From assembly GCA_023375785.1 (NCBI GenBank), contig SZWC01000570.1, positions 96,072-160,071 of the forward strand: a stretch of DNA of 64,000 bases, read 5' to 3'. Positions 48,560 through 61,700 of the stretch are shown here, piece after piece. The translations under genes were made by a program, and so were the position numbers. The notes under the pieces were generated by a model. It had not been told where the DNA came from. It ran no database searches and worked only from the letters and a program-made list of their open reading frames with translations. How positions within the stretch are numbered: position 1 is the stretch's first letter; every line of letters starts with the position of its first letter. The DNA comes from Penium margaritaceum (lineage: Eukaryota; Streptophyta; Zygnematophyceae; Desmidiales; Peniaceae).

Positions 48560-49340
48560 TTCCAGCTTTTCCCGGCTGGTCCGACTTCTTGTTGGGGTAG
48601 TTGCATGCGTAGTGGCATTCTTTCCCACACACGTAGCACTCCCCCTTCTTGTCACCTTTCTTGGTACCCTGCTTGGCACCCTTCCCCTTCTTGCCTCCCC
48701 CTCCACCTTGAGGACGGAAGGCATAGGCGGAACTTCATGTTGCCCCACTCTCTCTCCCACAATACTGCATCCATTCATTGCAGACGTACTCAGCCACCTT
48801 CAGGTACTTTAGTTCAAGGGCGGACCAGCCGCCTACGATGGTGATCATGGGACTCCAACTGTCCGGCAAGGCCAGCAGGAGGATCATGGCTTGCAGCTGA
48901 GGGTCAACCTTCCACCCGTTGGCTTCGCACCCGGCAGTAAGGGACTCAATCTGCTGCAGGATCTCCATGATGTCGTCACCTTTGTTGGCTCGGAGGGTGA
49001 CGAGCCTCTTGAAGATAAAGAGCTGGTTAGCAAGGTTGGTAAACTGGTAGATGGTGCAGAGCTTCTTCCAGGCCTCTGCGGCCTCCGTGCAAGCTTGAAT
49101 GAGGGAGCGGTGCATCGGAGCAAGCACATACACCAACAAAGCAAGTGCCTTCTTATTGCGCTTCTTGTACGCTTCCACTTCCTCTGGTGTCGCGGTATCC
49201 AAAGAGGTCGTTTTTTTACCGTTGACCAGCTCAAGAAAGCCCTTGTAATCGAGGAAGACCTCAAACTCCCACCTCCACAAGTGGAAGCCAAGTCCGTCAA
49301 CCGTCAAGACGCCGATGCTCTCTTGCTTGGTTGGTGCCAT
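48560..49340 (-). pseudogene. gag region of copia element 2, fossil
   Basis: The frame opens MAPTKQESIGVLTVDGLGFH near 49340 and carries the UBN2-type gag pattern (WRWEFEVFLDYKGFLELV, LALPDSWSPMITIVGGW). A CCHC knuckle (CYVCGKECHYACNYP) lies near 48590-48650. The gag is alignable in layout to element 1 but clearly a different family. Confidence 0.88.
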
Positions 49341-49390
49341 GGCACGCGGCGGTAGCGTGAACGTTGTAGAGCTATGGTCCTTCTAGCCAC

Positions 49391-49405
49391 GTGGGCCCAT
49401 AACCC
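49391..49405 (-). other. Primer-binding site of copia element 2, exact match to initiator tRNA-Met anticodon arm
   Basis: The plus strand reads GTGGGCCCATAACCC, identical to the anticodon arm and loop of plant initiator tRNA-Met as I know it. It lies two bases from the LTR, the same spacing as in element 1. This supports half-tRNA priming of the Drosophila copia and Ty5 kind. Confidence 0.85.
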
Positions 49406-49407
49406 TT

Positions 49408-50121
49408 TGTTGGCTCTAGTAGGTGTGGAGGCACCCTCAAGGATGCCTAGCTCTTGCTGATGCACGCTACCAGTGTTTGGGGCAGCCAAAGGACACCAAT
49501 GGTGAAGAGTGTGGAGCACAAGGATCATAGATGTGAGTGGGCAGCGCATTCAGTAGATCTGACCGAAACACGTTTTTGTTACTTAGCATAGTGAGGTTAT
49601 ATCAGATCCTTATATCCTGTCATCTAAGCTTTCCAATGCATCCAAGCACACCCAAATCAAATCAATAGAGCCCCTGCTGTGGCCGTTGAAGTAACCCTTG
49701 GTGGAACCGTCCACCTTGTCTTGCACGCTAGGCAATGGGAGGCGCTTCGACGATGACCCGTCGAAGCACCATTCCTCGTCCAGAAGTCAAGGAAAATTTC
49801 ACCCTAGTCAAGGAGAGTCTTCTGGTTGCTTCCTTTATGGCCCTGGTGCGTTCGGGGGTCGTTAGAGACAAACTCATATCACTGGCAGTGGATTATCCCG
49901 CCACCCATGGCGGGTACCAGATTCCAACCCCCCAACACCCGAATTTCAGGCTAGGCTAACTTTCTGAATACTCCCTCAAATCGAGTGATTCAGAGCTCCA
50001 TCCTGCATGGAAAAATCCACGGAATCCAAATGTAAAGTCTGATCAGGTGTATGACCACTCCCTAGTGGTCAAACAAGGGAGTACAATCAACGGCACTCAT
50101 GGCAAGGGGCACATCATGTTA
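49408..50121 (-). repeat. 5' LTR of copia element 2
   Basis: 714 bp. The hairpin found in the other LTR is present at 49741-49770 with one mismatch in the 12-bp arms. The outer end reads GTTA in place of GTCA. Confidence 0.92.
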
Positions 50122-53100
50122 ACATTACCCAGGCATTGCTAGGCATTACCTAGGCTTTGCCAAGCATTGCCTGGCATTGCCAGGCATTACCAAACATTGC
50201 CAGTCATTGCCTAGGCATTGCCAGGTTTTTCCAGGCATTGTTAGGAATTCCCCAGGCATTGCCAGGCATTGCCAGGCCTTGCCTAGGCATTGCCAAAGCA
50301 TTGCCAGGCATTACCAGGCATTTTCCACGCATTGCTAGACATTGTCCAGGCATTGCCAGGCATTGATAGGCATTTTCCAGGCATTGCCAGGCATTTTTCA
50401 GGCATTGCCAGGCATTGCCATGCATTGCCAAGGCATTGCCTAGACATTGTCAGGCATTGCCCGGCATTGCCAGGCATTGCCAGGCATTGTCCAGGCATTG
50501 CCTAGCATTACCTAGGCATTGCCAGGCATTTCCAGGCATTGCCAGGAATTTCCAGGCATTCCCAGGCATTGCCCAGGCATTTCCAGGCATTTCCATGAAT
50601 TGTTTGGCATTGCCAGGAACTACCAGGCTTGCCAGGCATTGCCTAGGCATTCCTAGGGATTGCCAGGCCTTGCCAAGGTATTCCCCAGGCATTGCCGAGG
50701 CATTGCTAGGTATTGCCAAGGCATTGCCAGGCATTGCCAGGCATTGCAAAGAATTTCCAGGCATTGCCTATGCATTGCCAGGCATTGCCAGGCATTGCCT
50801 GGCATTGTTAGGCATTATCCAGGCATTGCTAGGTATTGCCAGGCATTGCCTGGACATTGCTTGGCATTGCCAGGCATTGTCCATGCATTGCCAGGCATTA
50901 CCGGGCATTGTCCAAGCATTGCCAGGCATTGCCCAAGCATTGCCAGGCATTGCTAGGCATTGCCCAGCCATTGCCACACATTGCCCAGGCATTTGTCAGG
51001 CATTTCCAGACATTGCCAGGCGATTCCCAGGCATTGCAAGGCATTGCCCGACATTGCCAGGCATTTCCAGGCATTGCCCAGGCATTGCCTAGCATTGCGT
51101 AGGCATTGCCAGGAATTGCCAAGCATTGCCAGGCATTGCCACGCATTGCCAGGCATTGCCCAGGCATTTCCAGGCATTGACCAGGCATTGACGAGGCATT
51201 GCCAAGCATTGCCCAGGCATTGCCAGGCATTGCCTGGAATTACCAAGGCATTGTCCGAGAATTGCCTTGCATTGCCTAGGAATTTCTAGGCATTGCCCAG
51301 GCATTGTCAGGCACTGCCCGCCATTGCCCAGGCATTGCCAAGCATTGCAAGCAATTGCCCGGGCATTACCAGGCATTGCCAGAAATTTTCATGCATTCCC
51401 CAAGCATTAACAGGCATTTCCATGCATTGCCACGAATTACTAGGCGTTGCCAGGCTTGCCAGGCATTGCCTAGGCATTGCGAGGCATTGCGAAAGCATTG
51501 CCCAGGCATTGCCCGGCATTACCATGCATTTCCCAGGCATTGCCAAGCATTGCCAGGCATTGCCCAGGCATTGCTTGGCATTGCCTAGGCATTTCCAGGC
51601 ATTGACCAGGCATTGCCAGGCATTGCCTGGCATTTCCCATCCATTGCCAGGTATTGCCCAGGCATTGCTAAGCATTTCCAGGCATTGCTTGGCTTTGCCC
51701 AGGCATTGCAAGGCATTGCCCGGCATTGTCCAGGCATTGCCAGGCATTGCCCAAGCATTGCCAGGCATTGCCTAGGCATTTCCAGGCATTGCGAGGCATT
51801 GCCAGGCATTGCCCAGGCATTGCCAAGCGTTGCCATGCATTGCCTAGCATTGCCCATGCATTGCCAGGCGCCGCCAGGCATTGCCAGGCATTGGCAGGCA
51901 TTGCCAGGAATTGTCAGGCATTGCCCAGGTGTTGTGTGGCATTGCATAGGCATTGCTTGCAATACCTGGCATTGCCCACGCAATGCCTGGCATTGACCAG
52001 GCATTGCCCAGGCATTGCCCAGGCATTGCCTGGCCTTACCCAAGCATTGCCAGGCATTTCCCAGGCATTGCCAAGGCATTTCCAGTCTTTAGAAGGCATT
52101 TCCAGGCATTGCCAGGCATTGCGAGGCATTGCCCGGGCATTGCGAGGCATTGCTGGGCATTGCCTAGGCATTGCTTGGCATTGTGAGGCATTGCCCTGGC
52201 CTTGCCTGGCATTGCCTTCCATTCCCCAAGCATTGCTTGGCTTTGGCTTGGCATTGCCACGCGTTGCCTTGTATTTCCCACGCATTGCCAGGCTTTGCCT
52301 CGACATTGCTAGGCATTGCTAAGCATTGCAAGGCATTGTCCAGGCATTGTCTGGGCATTGCAAGACATTGTCTGGAATTTCCCAAGCATTGCTAGGCATT
52401 GCACAGGCATTACCAGGCATTGCCAGTCATTGCGAGGCATTGCCGAGGCATTACCAGGCATTACCCAGGCGTTGCCAGGCATTACCAGGCAATGCTTGGC
52501 ATTGCCAAGGCATTGCGAGGCATTGCCTTGCCATTGCTAGGCATTGCCTAGGCATTTCCAGGCATTGCCAGGCATTACCTGGCATTGCCCAGGCATGGCG
52601 AGGCATTGTCCAGGTATTGCCAGGCATTACCAAGGCATTGCCCAGCATTGCCAGGCATTGCGAGGCATTGCCGAGGCATTACCAGGCATTACCCAGGCGT
52701 TGCCAGGCATTACCAGGCAATGCTTGGCATTGCCAAGGCATTGCGAGGCATTGCCTTGCCATTGCTAGGCATTGCCAGGGATTGCCAGGCATCACCCAGG
52801 CATTGCCATGCATTACCTGGCATTGCCCAGGCATTGCGAGGCATTGTCCAGGTATTGCCAGGCATTACCAAGGCATTGCCAAGCATTGCCAGGCATTGCC
52901 ATGCATTACCTGGCATTGCCCAGGCATTGCGAGGCATTGTCCAGGTATTGCCAGGCATTACCAAGGCATTGCCAAGCATTGCCAGGCATTGCCGGGCATT
53001 GCGAGGCATTGCCAGGCATTGCCCAGGCATTGCTAGGCATTGCCTAGGAATTACCAGGCATTGCCAGGCATTGCATAGGCATTACCAGGCATTACCTAGG

Positions 53101-56100
53101 CATTGCCATGCATTGCCAGGCAGTGCCTGGCATTACCTAGGCATTGCCAGGCATTGCCCGGGCATTTCCCGACATTGCCAGGCATTGCCACGCATTGCCC
53201 AGGCATTACCAGGCATTACCAGGCATTGCCCACGCATTGCCAGGCATTACCCACGCGTTGCCTGGCATTGCCTGGCATTGCCAGGCATTGCCAGGCATTA
53301 CCAAGCATTGCCAGGCATTACCTATGCATTGCCAGGCATTGCCAAGCATTTTTAGGCATTGCCCAGGCATTGCCAGGCATTGCCAAGCATTACCTAGGCA
53401 TTGCCAGCTATTGCCAGGCATTGCCAAAGCATTCCCAGGCATTACCAGGCATTGTCCAGGAATTTCCCAGGCATTGTCCAAGCATTGTCTAGCATTGCCT
53501 AGGCATTTCCACGCATTGCCAAGCATTGCCACGCATTGTCAGGGATTGCCCAAGCATTTCCAGGCATTGATTAGGCATTCACCAGGCTTTGCCAGGCATT
53601 GCCCAGGCATTGCGTGGCATTGCCCAGGCATTACCCAGGAATTGCTGAGGCATTGCCTTGCATTGTCCAGGCATTGCCAGGCATTGCCCAGGCATTTCCA
53701 AGCACTGTCCGGCATTGCCCAGGCATTGAAAGGCATTGCCTAGGAATTGCCCAGGAATTGCCAGGCATTGCCCAGGCATTGCCAGGAATTTCCATGCATT
53801 GCCAGGCATTGCCAGGCATTACCAAGCTTGCTAGGGATGGCCTAGGCATTGCCAGGCGTTGCTAGGCATTGCCAGGCCTTGCCACAACATTGCCCATGCA
53901 TTGCCATGCATTGCCCGGTCATTGCCAAGGCATCTCCAGGCATTGCCCAGGCATTGCCAGGCATTGCCTAGCATTGCTCAGGCATTGCCAGGCATTGACC
54001 AGGTATTGCGAGGCATTGCCCAGACATTGCTAGGCATTGCTTGGCATTGTCCATGCATTGCCAGGCATTTCCCACGCATTGCCAGGTATTGCCAAGCATT
54101 GCCCACGCAATGCTTGCGAAATGCCTGGCAATGCCTAGACAATTCCAGGCATTGCCTGGCTTTGCCCAGGCATTTCGAGGCATTGCCTGGCATTGCCAGG
54201 CATTGCCAGGCATTGTCAGGCATTGCCAGGCATTGCCTGGAATTTTCTAGGCATTGCCAGGCATTTCCCAAGCATTGCGAGGCATTGCCACGCATTGCCC
54301 AGGCATTGCCTGGCATTGCCTGGCATTGCTAGAAATTGCTAGGCATTGGATGGAATTGCCTGCAATGCCTGGCATTGCCCATGCATTGCCCAGGCATTGT
54401 CTGGCATTGTCCAAGCATTGCCAGGCATTCCCTAGGCATTGCCGAGGCATTCCCAGGCATTACAAGGCATTGGCAGGCGTTGCTAGGCATTGCCAAGCAT
54501 TGCCCAGGCATTGCTAGGTATTGCAAGGCATTGTCCAGGCATTGCCCAGGCATTGCCCAGGCATTGCCCAGGCATTGCCCAGGCATTGCCTGGCATTGTC
54601 CAGGCATTTGCCAGGCATTGCGTGGCATTGCCCAGGAATTGCCTACAATTGCCCAGGCATTGCCCAGGCATTGCCCAGGCATTGCCCAGGCATTGCCTGG
54701 CATTGTCCAGGCATTTGCCAGGCATTGCGTGGCATTGCCCAGGAATTGCCTACAATTGCCCAGGCATTGCCAGGCTTTGCCTCAACATTGCGAGGCATTG
54801 CCAAGCATTGCCAGACATTGCCAAGCATCGCCTAAGAATTGCCAGGTATTGACAAGCATTGTCCGGGCATTGCCAAGCAGTGCAAGGCATTGCCTAGAAT
54901 TGTCCAGGCATTGCCAGGCATTGACCAGGCATTGCCACGCATTGCAAGGCACTGCCCAGGCATTGCCAAGCACTCCCAAGCACTGCCATGCATTGCTAGG
55001 CATTGCGAGGCATTGCCCACGCATTTCCAGGCATTGCAAGATATAACCCAGGCATTGCTTGGCATCGCCCAGGCATTTCCACGTATTGCCAGGCATTGCC
55101 AGGCGTTGCTAGGCATTGCCCAGGGATTGCCAACCATTGTCCACGCATTGCTAGGCATTACCTGGCATTACCCAAGCATTACCGGGCATTTTCAGGCATT
55201 GCCCAGGCATTGCCAGGCATTACCAGGCATTGCCAGGCATTGCCACGCATTTTCCAAGCATTGCAAAGCATTGCCATGCATTGCCAGGCATTACTTAGGC
55301 ATTGCTAGGCATTGACAGGCATTGCCAGGCATTACCCAGGCACTGCCTGGCATTGCGCGGGCATTGCCAGGCATTGCCCAGGAATTGCCAGGCATTGCCG
55401 GGCATTGCCCAGCCATTTCCAGGCATTACCCTGGCATTGCCAGGCATTGCCTGGCATTGTCCAGGCATTGCCAGGCATTGCCCAAGTATTGCCAGGCATT
55501 GCCAACCATTGCCAGGCATTGCCCAGGAATTGCCACGTATTACCCAGTTATTACCAGGCATTCCCTGGCATTCCCAAGCATTGCCCAGGCATTGCCAGGC
55601 ATTCCCAGGTATTGCCCAGGCATTGCGAGGCATTCCAAGGCATTGCCAGGCATTTCTAGGCAATGCCAAACATTGCCAGGCATTGCCAAGCATTGCCCAA
55701 GCATTGCGAGGCATTTCTAGGCATTTTCCATGCATTGCCAGGCATTGCCTGGCATTTCCCAAGCATTGCCCAAGCTATGCCAGGCATTGCCTGGCATTCC
55801 CCAGGCATTGCCAGGCATGGCATAGGCATTGTCCAGGCATTGCAAAGCACTACCATGCATTGCGAGGCATTGCCAGGCATTGCCATGCATTGCCCAGGCA
55901 TTGCTAGGCATTAAACTGCATTGCCCAGGCAATGTCAGGCATACCGTAGGCATTGCCCACGCATTGCCAAGCAATGCTACGCATTGCCGCGCATTGCCCA
56001 CGCATTGCCAGGCATTGCCTGGCATTGCCCAGGAATTTCCTAGGCATTGTCTAGCATTGCCAAGGCATTACCAGTCATTTCCCAGGCATTGCTAGGCATT

Positions 56101-58013
56101 GGCTGGCATTGCCTAGGCATTGCCAGGCATTTCCCACGCATTGGCAAGCATTGCCATGTATTGCCAGGCATTGCCAAGGCATTTCCAGGCATTGCTAGGC
56201 ATTGCAAGGCATTGCCAGGCATTGTCTAGGCATTGTCTAGGCATTGCCAGGCATTTCCAAGGCATTGCCAGACATTGCCCAGGCATTGCCAAGCATTGCT
56301 AGGCATTGCCCAAGCATTGCCAGGCATTACACGGGCATTGCCCAAGCATTGCCAAGAATTGCCCAGACTTTGCTTGGTATTGCCTAGGCATTGCCCAATC
56401 ATTGCCACGCATTGCCCAGGCATTGCTCGGCATTGCCAGGCATTGCCAGGCATTGCCCAGGTATTGCCAAGCATTATCTAGGCATTGCCAGGCGTATCCT
56501 GGAATTGTCCAGGCATTGTCTAGCATTACCTAGGCATTGCTAGGCATTGCCCAGCCATTGCCAGGCATTGCCAGCAATTGCCACGCATTACCAGGCGTTG
56601 CTAGGCGTTGCTAGGCATTGCAAGGCATTTCGAGGCATTGTCCAGGCATTGCCCAGGCATTGCTAGGCATTACCCTGGCTTTTCCAGGCATTGCTAGGCA
56701 TTTTCCAGGTATTGCCAGGCATTCTCCAGGTATTGCTAAGCATTGCCCAGGCACTGCCAGGCATTGTCCAACCATTGCTAGGCATTACCCAGGCATTGCC
56801 AGGCATTACCAAGCATTTTAGGCATTATCCAAGCATTGCTAGGCATTGTCAGGCATTTCCAGGCATTGCCTGGCATTGCCCAGGCATTGCTAGGCATTAC
56901 CCAGGCATTGCCAGGCATTACCAAGCATTTTAGGCATTATCCAAGCATTGCTAGGCATTGTCAGGCATTTCCAGGCATTGCCTGGCATTGCCCAGGCATT
57001 GCCAGGCATTACCCACGCATTGCCAGGCATTGTCAGGCATTGGCAGGCATTATCAGGAGTGGCCCAGGCATTGCCAGGCATTGCCCAGGCATTCTCGGGC
57101 ATTGGAAGGCATTACCAGGTATTGCCAGGCATTGCCCAGGCATTTCCAGGCATTGCCAGGCATTGCCGAGGCATTGCCAGTTATTGACCAGGCATTGCCA
57201 TGCATTGCCTGGCATTGCCTACGTATTTCCATGCATTGTTCAGGTATTGCCAGGCATTGCCAAGCATTGCCAAGCATTGCCAGGCATTGCCCAGGCATGG
57301 CCAGGAATTTCCTAGAAATTGCTAGGCATTGCCTGGCACTGCCCGGGCATTGCCAAGCATTGCCAAGCATTGCCTAGGAATTACGAGGCATTACCAGGCA
57401 TTGCCAGGAATGCCCAGGCATTGCCCACGCATTTCCTGGCATTGCCTAGCATTACCAAGCATTTCCCAGACATTACCAGGCATTGCCCAGGCATAGCCAG
57501 GCATTTCATGGCATTGCCCAGGTATTGCCAGGCATTTCCCATGCATTGCCAGGTATTGCAAGGCATTGCCAAGGTATTGCAAAGGTATTGCGAGGCATTG
57601 CGTGGAATTTTCCTGGCATTTCCAGGCATTGTCAGGCATTGCCAGGCATTACCACGCATTGCCCAGGCATTGCTAGGCATCCCCAGGCATTACCAGGCAT
57701 TGCCAGGCATTGCAAGGCATTACCAGGCATTGCGAGGCATTGCCGGGCTTTGCCCAGTTATTGCCAGGCATTGCCCAGGCTTTGCCAGGCATTGCCTGGC
57801 ATTTCTTAGGTATTGCTAGGCATTGCCAAGCAATGCCCAGGCATTGCCCACACATTGCCAGGCATTGCCAGCCATTACCGAGGCATTGCTAGGAATTTCT
57901 AGGCATTGGCAGGCATTGCCAGGCATTGCTGGGCACTACCAGACATTGCCAGGCATTTCCCAGGCATTGCCCAGGCATTGCCAGGCATTGCTAGGCATTT
58001 CCTAGGCATTTCC
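50122..58013. repeat. 10/11-bp satellite, reverse orientation, block 2
   Basis: About 7.9 kb of GGCATTGCC units. Longer tandem or near-tandem copies are visible by eye: offset 228 bp (52443 to 52671), offset 93 bp (52807 to 52900), offset 107 bp (54601 to 54708) and offset 112 bp (56779-56890 to 56891-57002). Short flipped stretches occur near 51955-51985 and 54105-54150. No gene seen. Confidence 0.94.
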
Positions 58014-58752
58014 TGTTGGAATGTGGTTTTCTGTGTACCAATGGACATAAGGATAAAACCGGCCGAGGGCCAGGGGAGGCATGCCTCCCCTGACCCTCAG
58101 TAGCACCTATTCTAGTCCTATCCTCTACCCCTGATCCACCCAGTGACTGGCTCCGGCGTTAGACAGAGGAGCTCATCCCTCTGCCACCCTTTACCAGCCA
58201 CAGGTTCATTGATGACTTCAGTCATGCCATTATCCCTGGCACAGGGCAGATGATATTTGCCATATCATTGCTCTATTTTAGTCAGTGACTCCAAGAAAGA
58301 CTGCATGGAGTGAGAGAGTCCAGACAGTCGACGTGGCACAGCGCGAGTGAAATCTCTAGCAGGATCATTGCAGACAATATCCGCAGGCGGTGACAGTGCA
58401 AGCTGGACAACCGACAAGGTCAAGTCTGACCAGCTACCGACGGCATTGAACAGTACATCTCCTGCCGTCTGGGAAGACCGCTATCGACGCGCTGACCGAG
58501 TCAATGCGCGGAGGGCCGGAACATTATTTAGCATAGAACTGCTGTAGCATTTCTTTAATCTTGTACGTAGGTTCCTTTTCTACTCAAGTTATCATTCTGC
58601 TCTCTGGTGTTACTGGTGAAGCTCTAGTGTCACCTCTTTACAAGGGCGACTGGTTTTGGGTTTAAGCTTCATGAACTACTTGTTCACTTGTAACTGGTGT
58701 TGTCAACATTGAAGAGATTTTCTCATACGACATATCAAGATCCTAATTTACA
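58014..58752 (+). mobile_element. Solo LTR, copia-like, 739 bp
   Basis: Unique sequence bounded by TGTTGGAATG and TTTACA inside the satellite, with no coding frame, no primer site and no second copy in the window. TGTTGG ... ACA ends match the LTRs of elements 2 and 3. It is therefore best read as a solo LTR left by recombination. A near-perfect 34-bp palindrome lies at 58065-58098. No clean target duplication was seen. The strand is assumed. Confidence 0.7.
58065..58098. repeat. 34-bp near-perfect palindrome in the solo LTR
   Basis: The central 22 bp (58071-58092, half-site CAGGGGAGGCA) equal their own reverse complement, and the outer six pairs match except one. A stem this long with no loop would extrude only as a cruciform, or act as a dimer binding site. 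Confidence 0.85.
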
Positions 58753-61700
58753 ACATTGCCAGGCATTGCCCTGGCATTGCCTTGCATGACCCAGGCATCG
58801 CCAGGCTTTGCCTTGGCATTGCCATGCATTTCCAGGCAGTGCCAGGCATTGTCCTGGCATTGCCAGGCATTGCCCTGGCATTGCCAGGCATTGCCTTGAA
58901 TTGCCCAGGCATTGCCACACTTTGCCTCGGCATTGCCAGGCATTGCAAGGCATTGCCATGCGTTTCCTTGCATTTCCCAGGCATTGCCAGGCTTTACATC
59001 GGCATTGCCAGGCATTGCCAGGCATTGTCCAGGCATTGTCTAGGCATTGTCGGCCATTGCCTGGCATTTCCTAGGCATTGCCAGAAATTACCCAGGCATT
59101 GCCAGGCATTGTCACGCATTGCCAGGAATTTCCAGTCATTGCCAGTCATTACCCAGGCATTACCAGGCATTGCCCAGGCTTTGCGAGGCATTGCCTGGAA
59201 TTGCCCAGGCATTCCCAGGCATTGCCTTGCCATGGCCAGGCATTGCCCATGCATTGCGAGGCATTGTCTTGCACTGCCCAGGCCTTGCGAGGCATTGTCC
59301 AGGCATTGCTAGGCATTACTAGGCATTGTCCAGGCATTGCCAGGCATTGCCTGGCATTGCGAGGTATTGAGAGGCACTACCAGGCATTTCCGTGCATTGC
59401 CAGGCATCGCCTAGGCATTGCCAGGCATTGCCGCATATTGCCAAGCATTGCCAGGCATTGCCAGACATTGCCTAGCATTGCCAGGCATTGTCCAGGCATT
59501 GCCATGCATTGCCCAAGGATTTCCAGGCATTGCCAAGCATTGCCCAGGCATTGCCAGGCATTGCCTTGCATTGTTCCGGCATTGCCAGGCATTGCCCAGG
59601 CATTACCAGGCATTACCAGGCATTGCCAGGCATTGCCGAGTATTGCCAGGCATTGCCAGGCATTGCCCAGGCACTACCAGGCATTGCCATACATTGCCCA
59701 GGCATTGCAAGGCATTGCCCAGGCGTTGCCCAGGCATTGCTCAAGAATTGCCCAGACATTAACAGGCATTTCCCAGGCATTGCCGGGCATTGTCCATGCA
59801 TTGCCAAGCATGGCCCAGGCATTGCCAAGCATTGCCTAGGCATTGCCAGGCATTGCCAGGCATTGACCAGGCATTGCCAGGCATTGACCAGGAATTGCCA
59901 GGCATTGCCCAAGAATTGCAAGGCATTGCCTGGCATTGCCTGGCATTGCGTGGCATTTCCAGGCATTGCCTGGCATTGCCAAGCATTGCCTAGGCATTGC
60001 AAGGCATTGCCAAGCATTTCCAGGCAGTGCCTGGCATTGTCAGGCATTGCCAGGAATAGTCAGGCATTGCCCAGGCATTGCCAGGCATTGCTAGGCATTG
60101 ATTTGGCATTACCAGGCGTTGCCAGGCATTGCCCAGGCATTGCCAAGCATTACCTGGCATTGTATAAGCAATGCCAGGCTTTCTCCAGGCATTGCCAGGC
60201 ATTGGTAGGAATTGCTAGGCATTGCCATGCATTGCCCAAGGATTGCCTGGCATTGCCTACGTATTGCCAGGCATTGCGAGGTATTTCCACGCATTGCTAG
60301 GCATTACCCAGGCATTGCCTGGTATTGCCCAGGCATTGCCTAGGCATTACCTGGTATTGCCCAAGCATTGCCAGGCATTCCTGAGGCATTGGCCAGGCGA
60401 TGCGAAGGATTACTAGGCATTGCCAGGCATTGCCAGGCATTGCCAAGCATTGCCCAGGCATTGCCAAGCATTGTCATGGCATTGCTTGGNGGCATTGCGA
60501 GGTATTTCCACGCATTGCTAGGCATTACCCAGGCATTGCCTGGTATTGCCCAGGCATTGCCTAGGCATTACCTGGTATTGCCCAAGCATTGCCAGGCATT
60601 CCTGAGGCATTGGCCAGGCGATGCGAAGGATTACTAGGCATTGCCAGGCATTGCCAGGCATTGCCAAGCATTGCCCAGGCATTGCCAAGCATTGTCATGG
60701 CATTGCTTGGCATTGCCCAAAAATTGTCCAAGCATTGTCTAGGCATTGTCCAGGCATTGCCTGGCATTGCCCAGGCATTGCCTGGCATTACCCAGGCATT
60801 GCTTGGCAATCCCAGGCATTGCCAGGGTATGCCAAGCATTACTAGGCATTCTCGAGGCATTACCTAGCATTGTCCACGCATTGCCATACATTGACCAGGC
60901 ATTGCCAGGCATTGCCATGCATTGCCCGGCATTGCCTGGCATTGCCAGGCATTGCCATGCATTGCCAGGCATTGCCCAAGCATTTACAAGCATTGACGAG
61001 GCATTCACAAGACATTGCCAGGTATTGCCCAAGCATTGCCAGGCATGGCATGGCATTGCCTAGGCATTGCCAAGGCATTGCCTTGCACTACCCAAGCATT
61101 GCTAGGCATTGCCCACGCATTGCCAGGCACTGCCTGCCATTGCCGAGGCATTGCCAGGCATTGCCCAGGAATTTCCCAGGCATTACCACGCATTTCCTAG
61201 GCATTGCAAGGCATTGCTAGGCATTGCAAGGCATTGCCCAGGCATTGCCAGGCATTGTCTAGGCATTGCCAGGCATTTCCCAGGCATTGCCATGCATTGC
61301 CCAGGCATTGCCAGGCATTGCCAGGCATTGACGAGGCATTGCAAGGCATTGACCAGGCATTGCCATGCATTGCCTCGGCATTGCTAAGCATTACCTGGCA
61401 TTGCCAAGCATTTCCCAGGCATTGCCACACATTGCCGAGCATTTGCAGACATTGCCTGGTATTGCCCAGGCATTGCTAGGCAATGCCAGGCATTGCCCGG
61501 CATTGCCAGGAATTGCCAAGCATTGCGTGGCACTGCCCAGGCATTGCCAGGCATTGCGTGGCATTGCCCAGGCATTGCCAGGCATTCCTTGACATTGCCT
61601 AGCATTGCCATGCATTGCCACGCATTGCCATGCATTGCCTAAGAATTGCCAGGCATTTCCAGGCATTGCCCAAGCATTGCCTGGCATTGCCCACGCATTG

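Larger units (their letters stand above)
44423..50121 (-). mobile_element. Ty1/copia LTR retrotransposon (element 2), complete ends, decayed coding region
   Basis: A 5,699-bp minus-strand fossil in the reverse-oriented satellite. The LTRs are 722 bp (left) and 714 bp (right), about 90-92% alike by eye, so it is older than element 1. Order is 5' LTR, half-tRNA primer site, gag, zinc knuckle, protease, integrase, reverse transcriptase, RNase H, polypurine tract, 3' LTR. I could not see a clean 5-bp target duplication, which may reflect satellite turnover. The coding region is broken by several interruptions. The LTR sequences are unlike those of element 1, so this is a different copia family. 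Confidence 0.93.

Noticed and set aside
44418-50126. Target-site duplication for copia element 2
   Set aside because: Left flank TTGCC and right flank ACATT do not match; apparent CATTNCC similarity is expected by chance in a satellite of this unit.
58009-58757. Target-site duplication for the solo LTR
   Set aside because: TTTCC and ACATT do not match, and the satellite unit makes partial matches uninformative.
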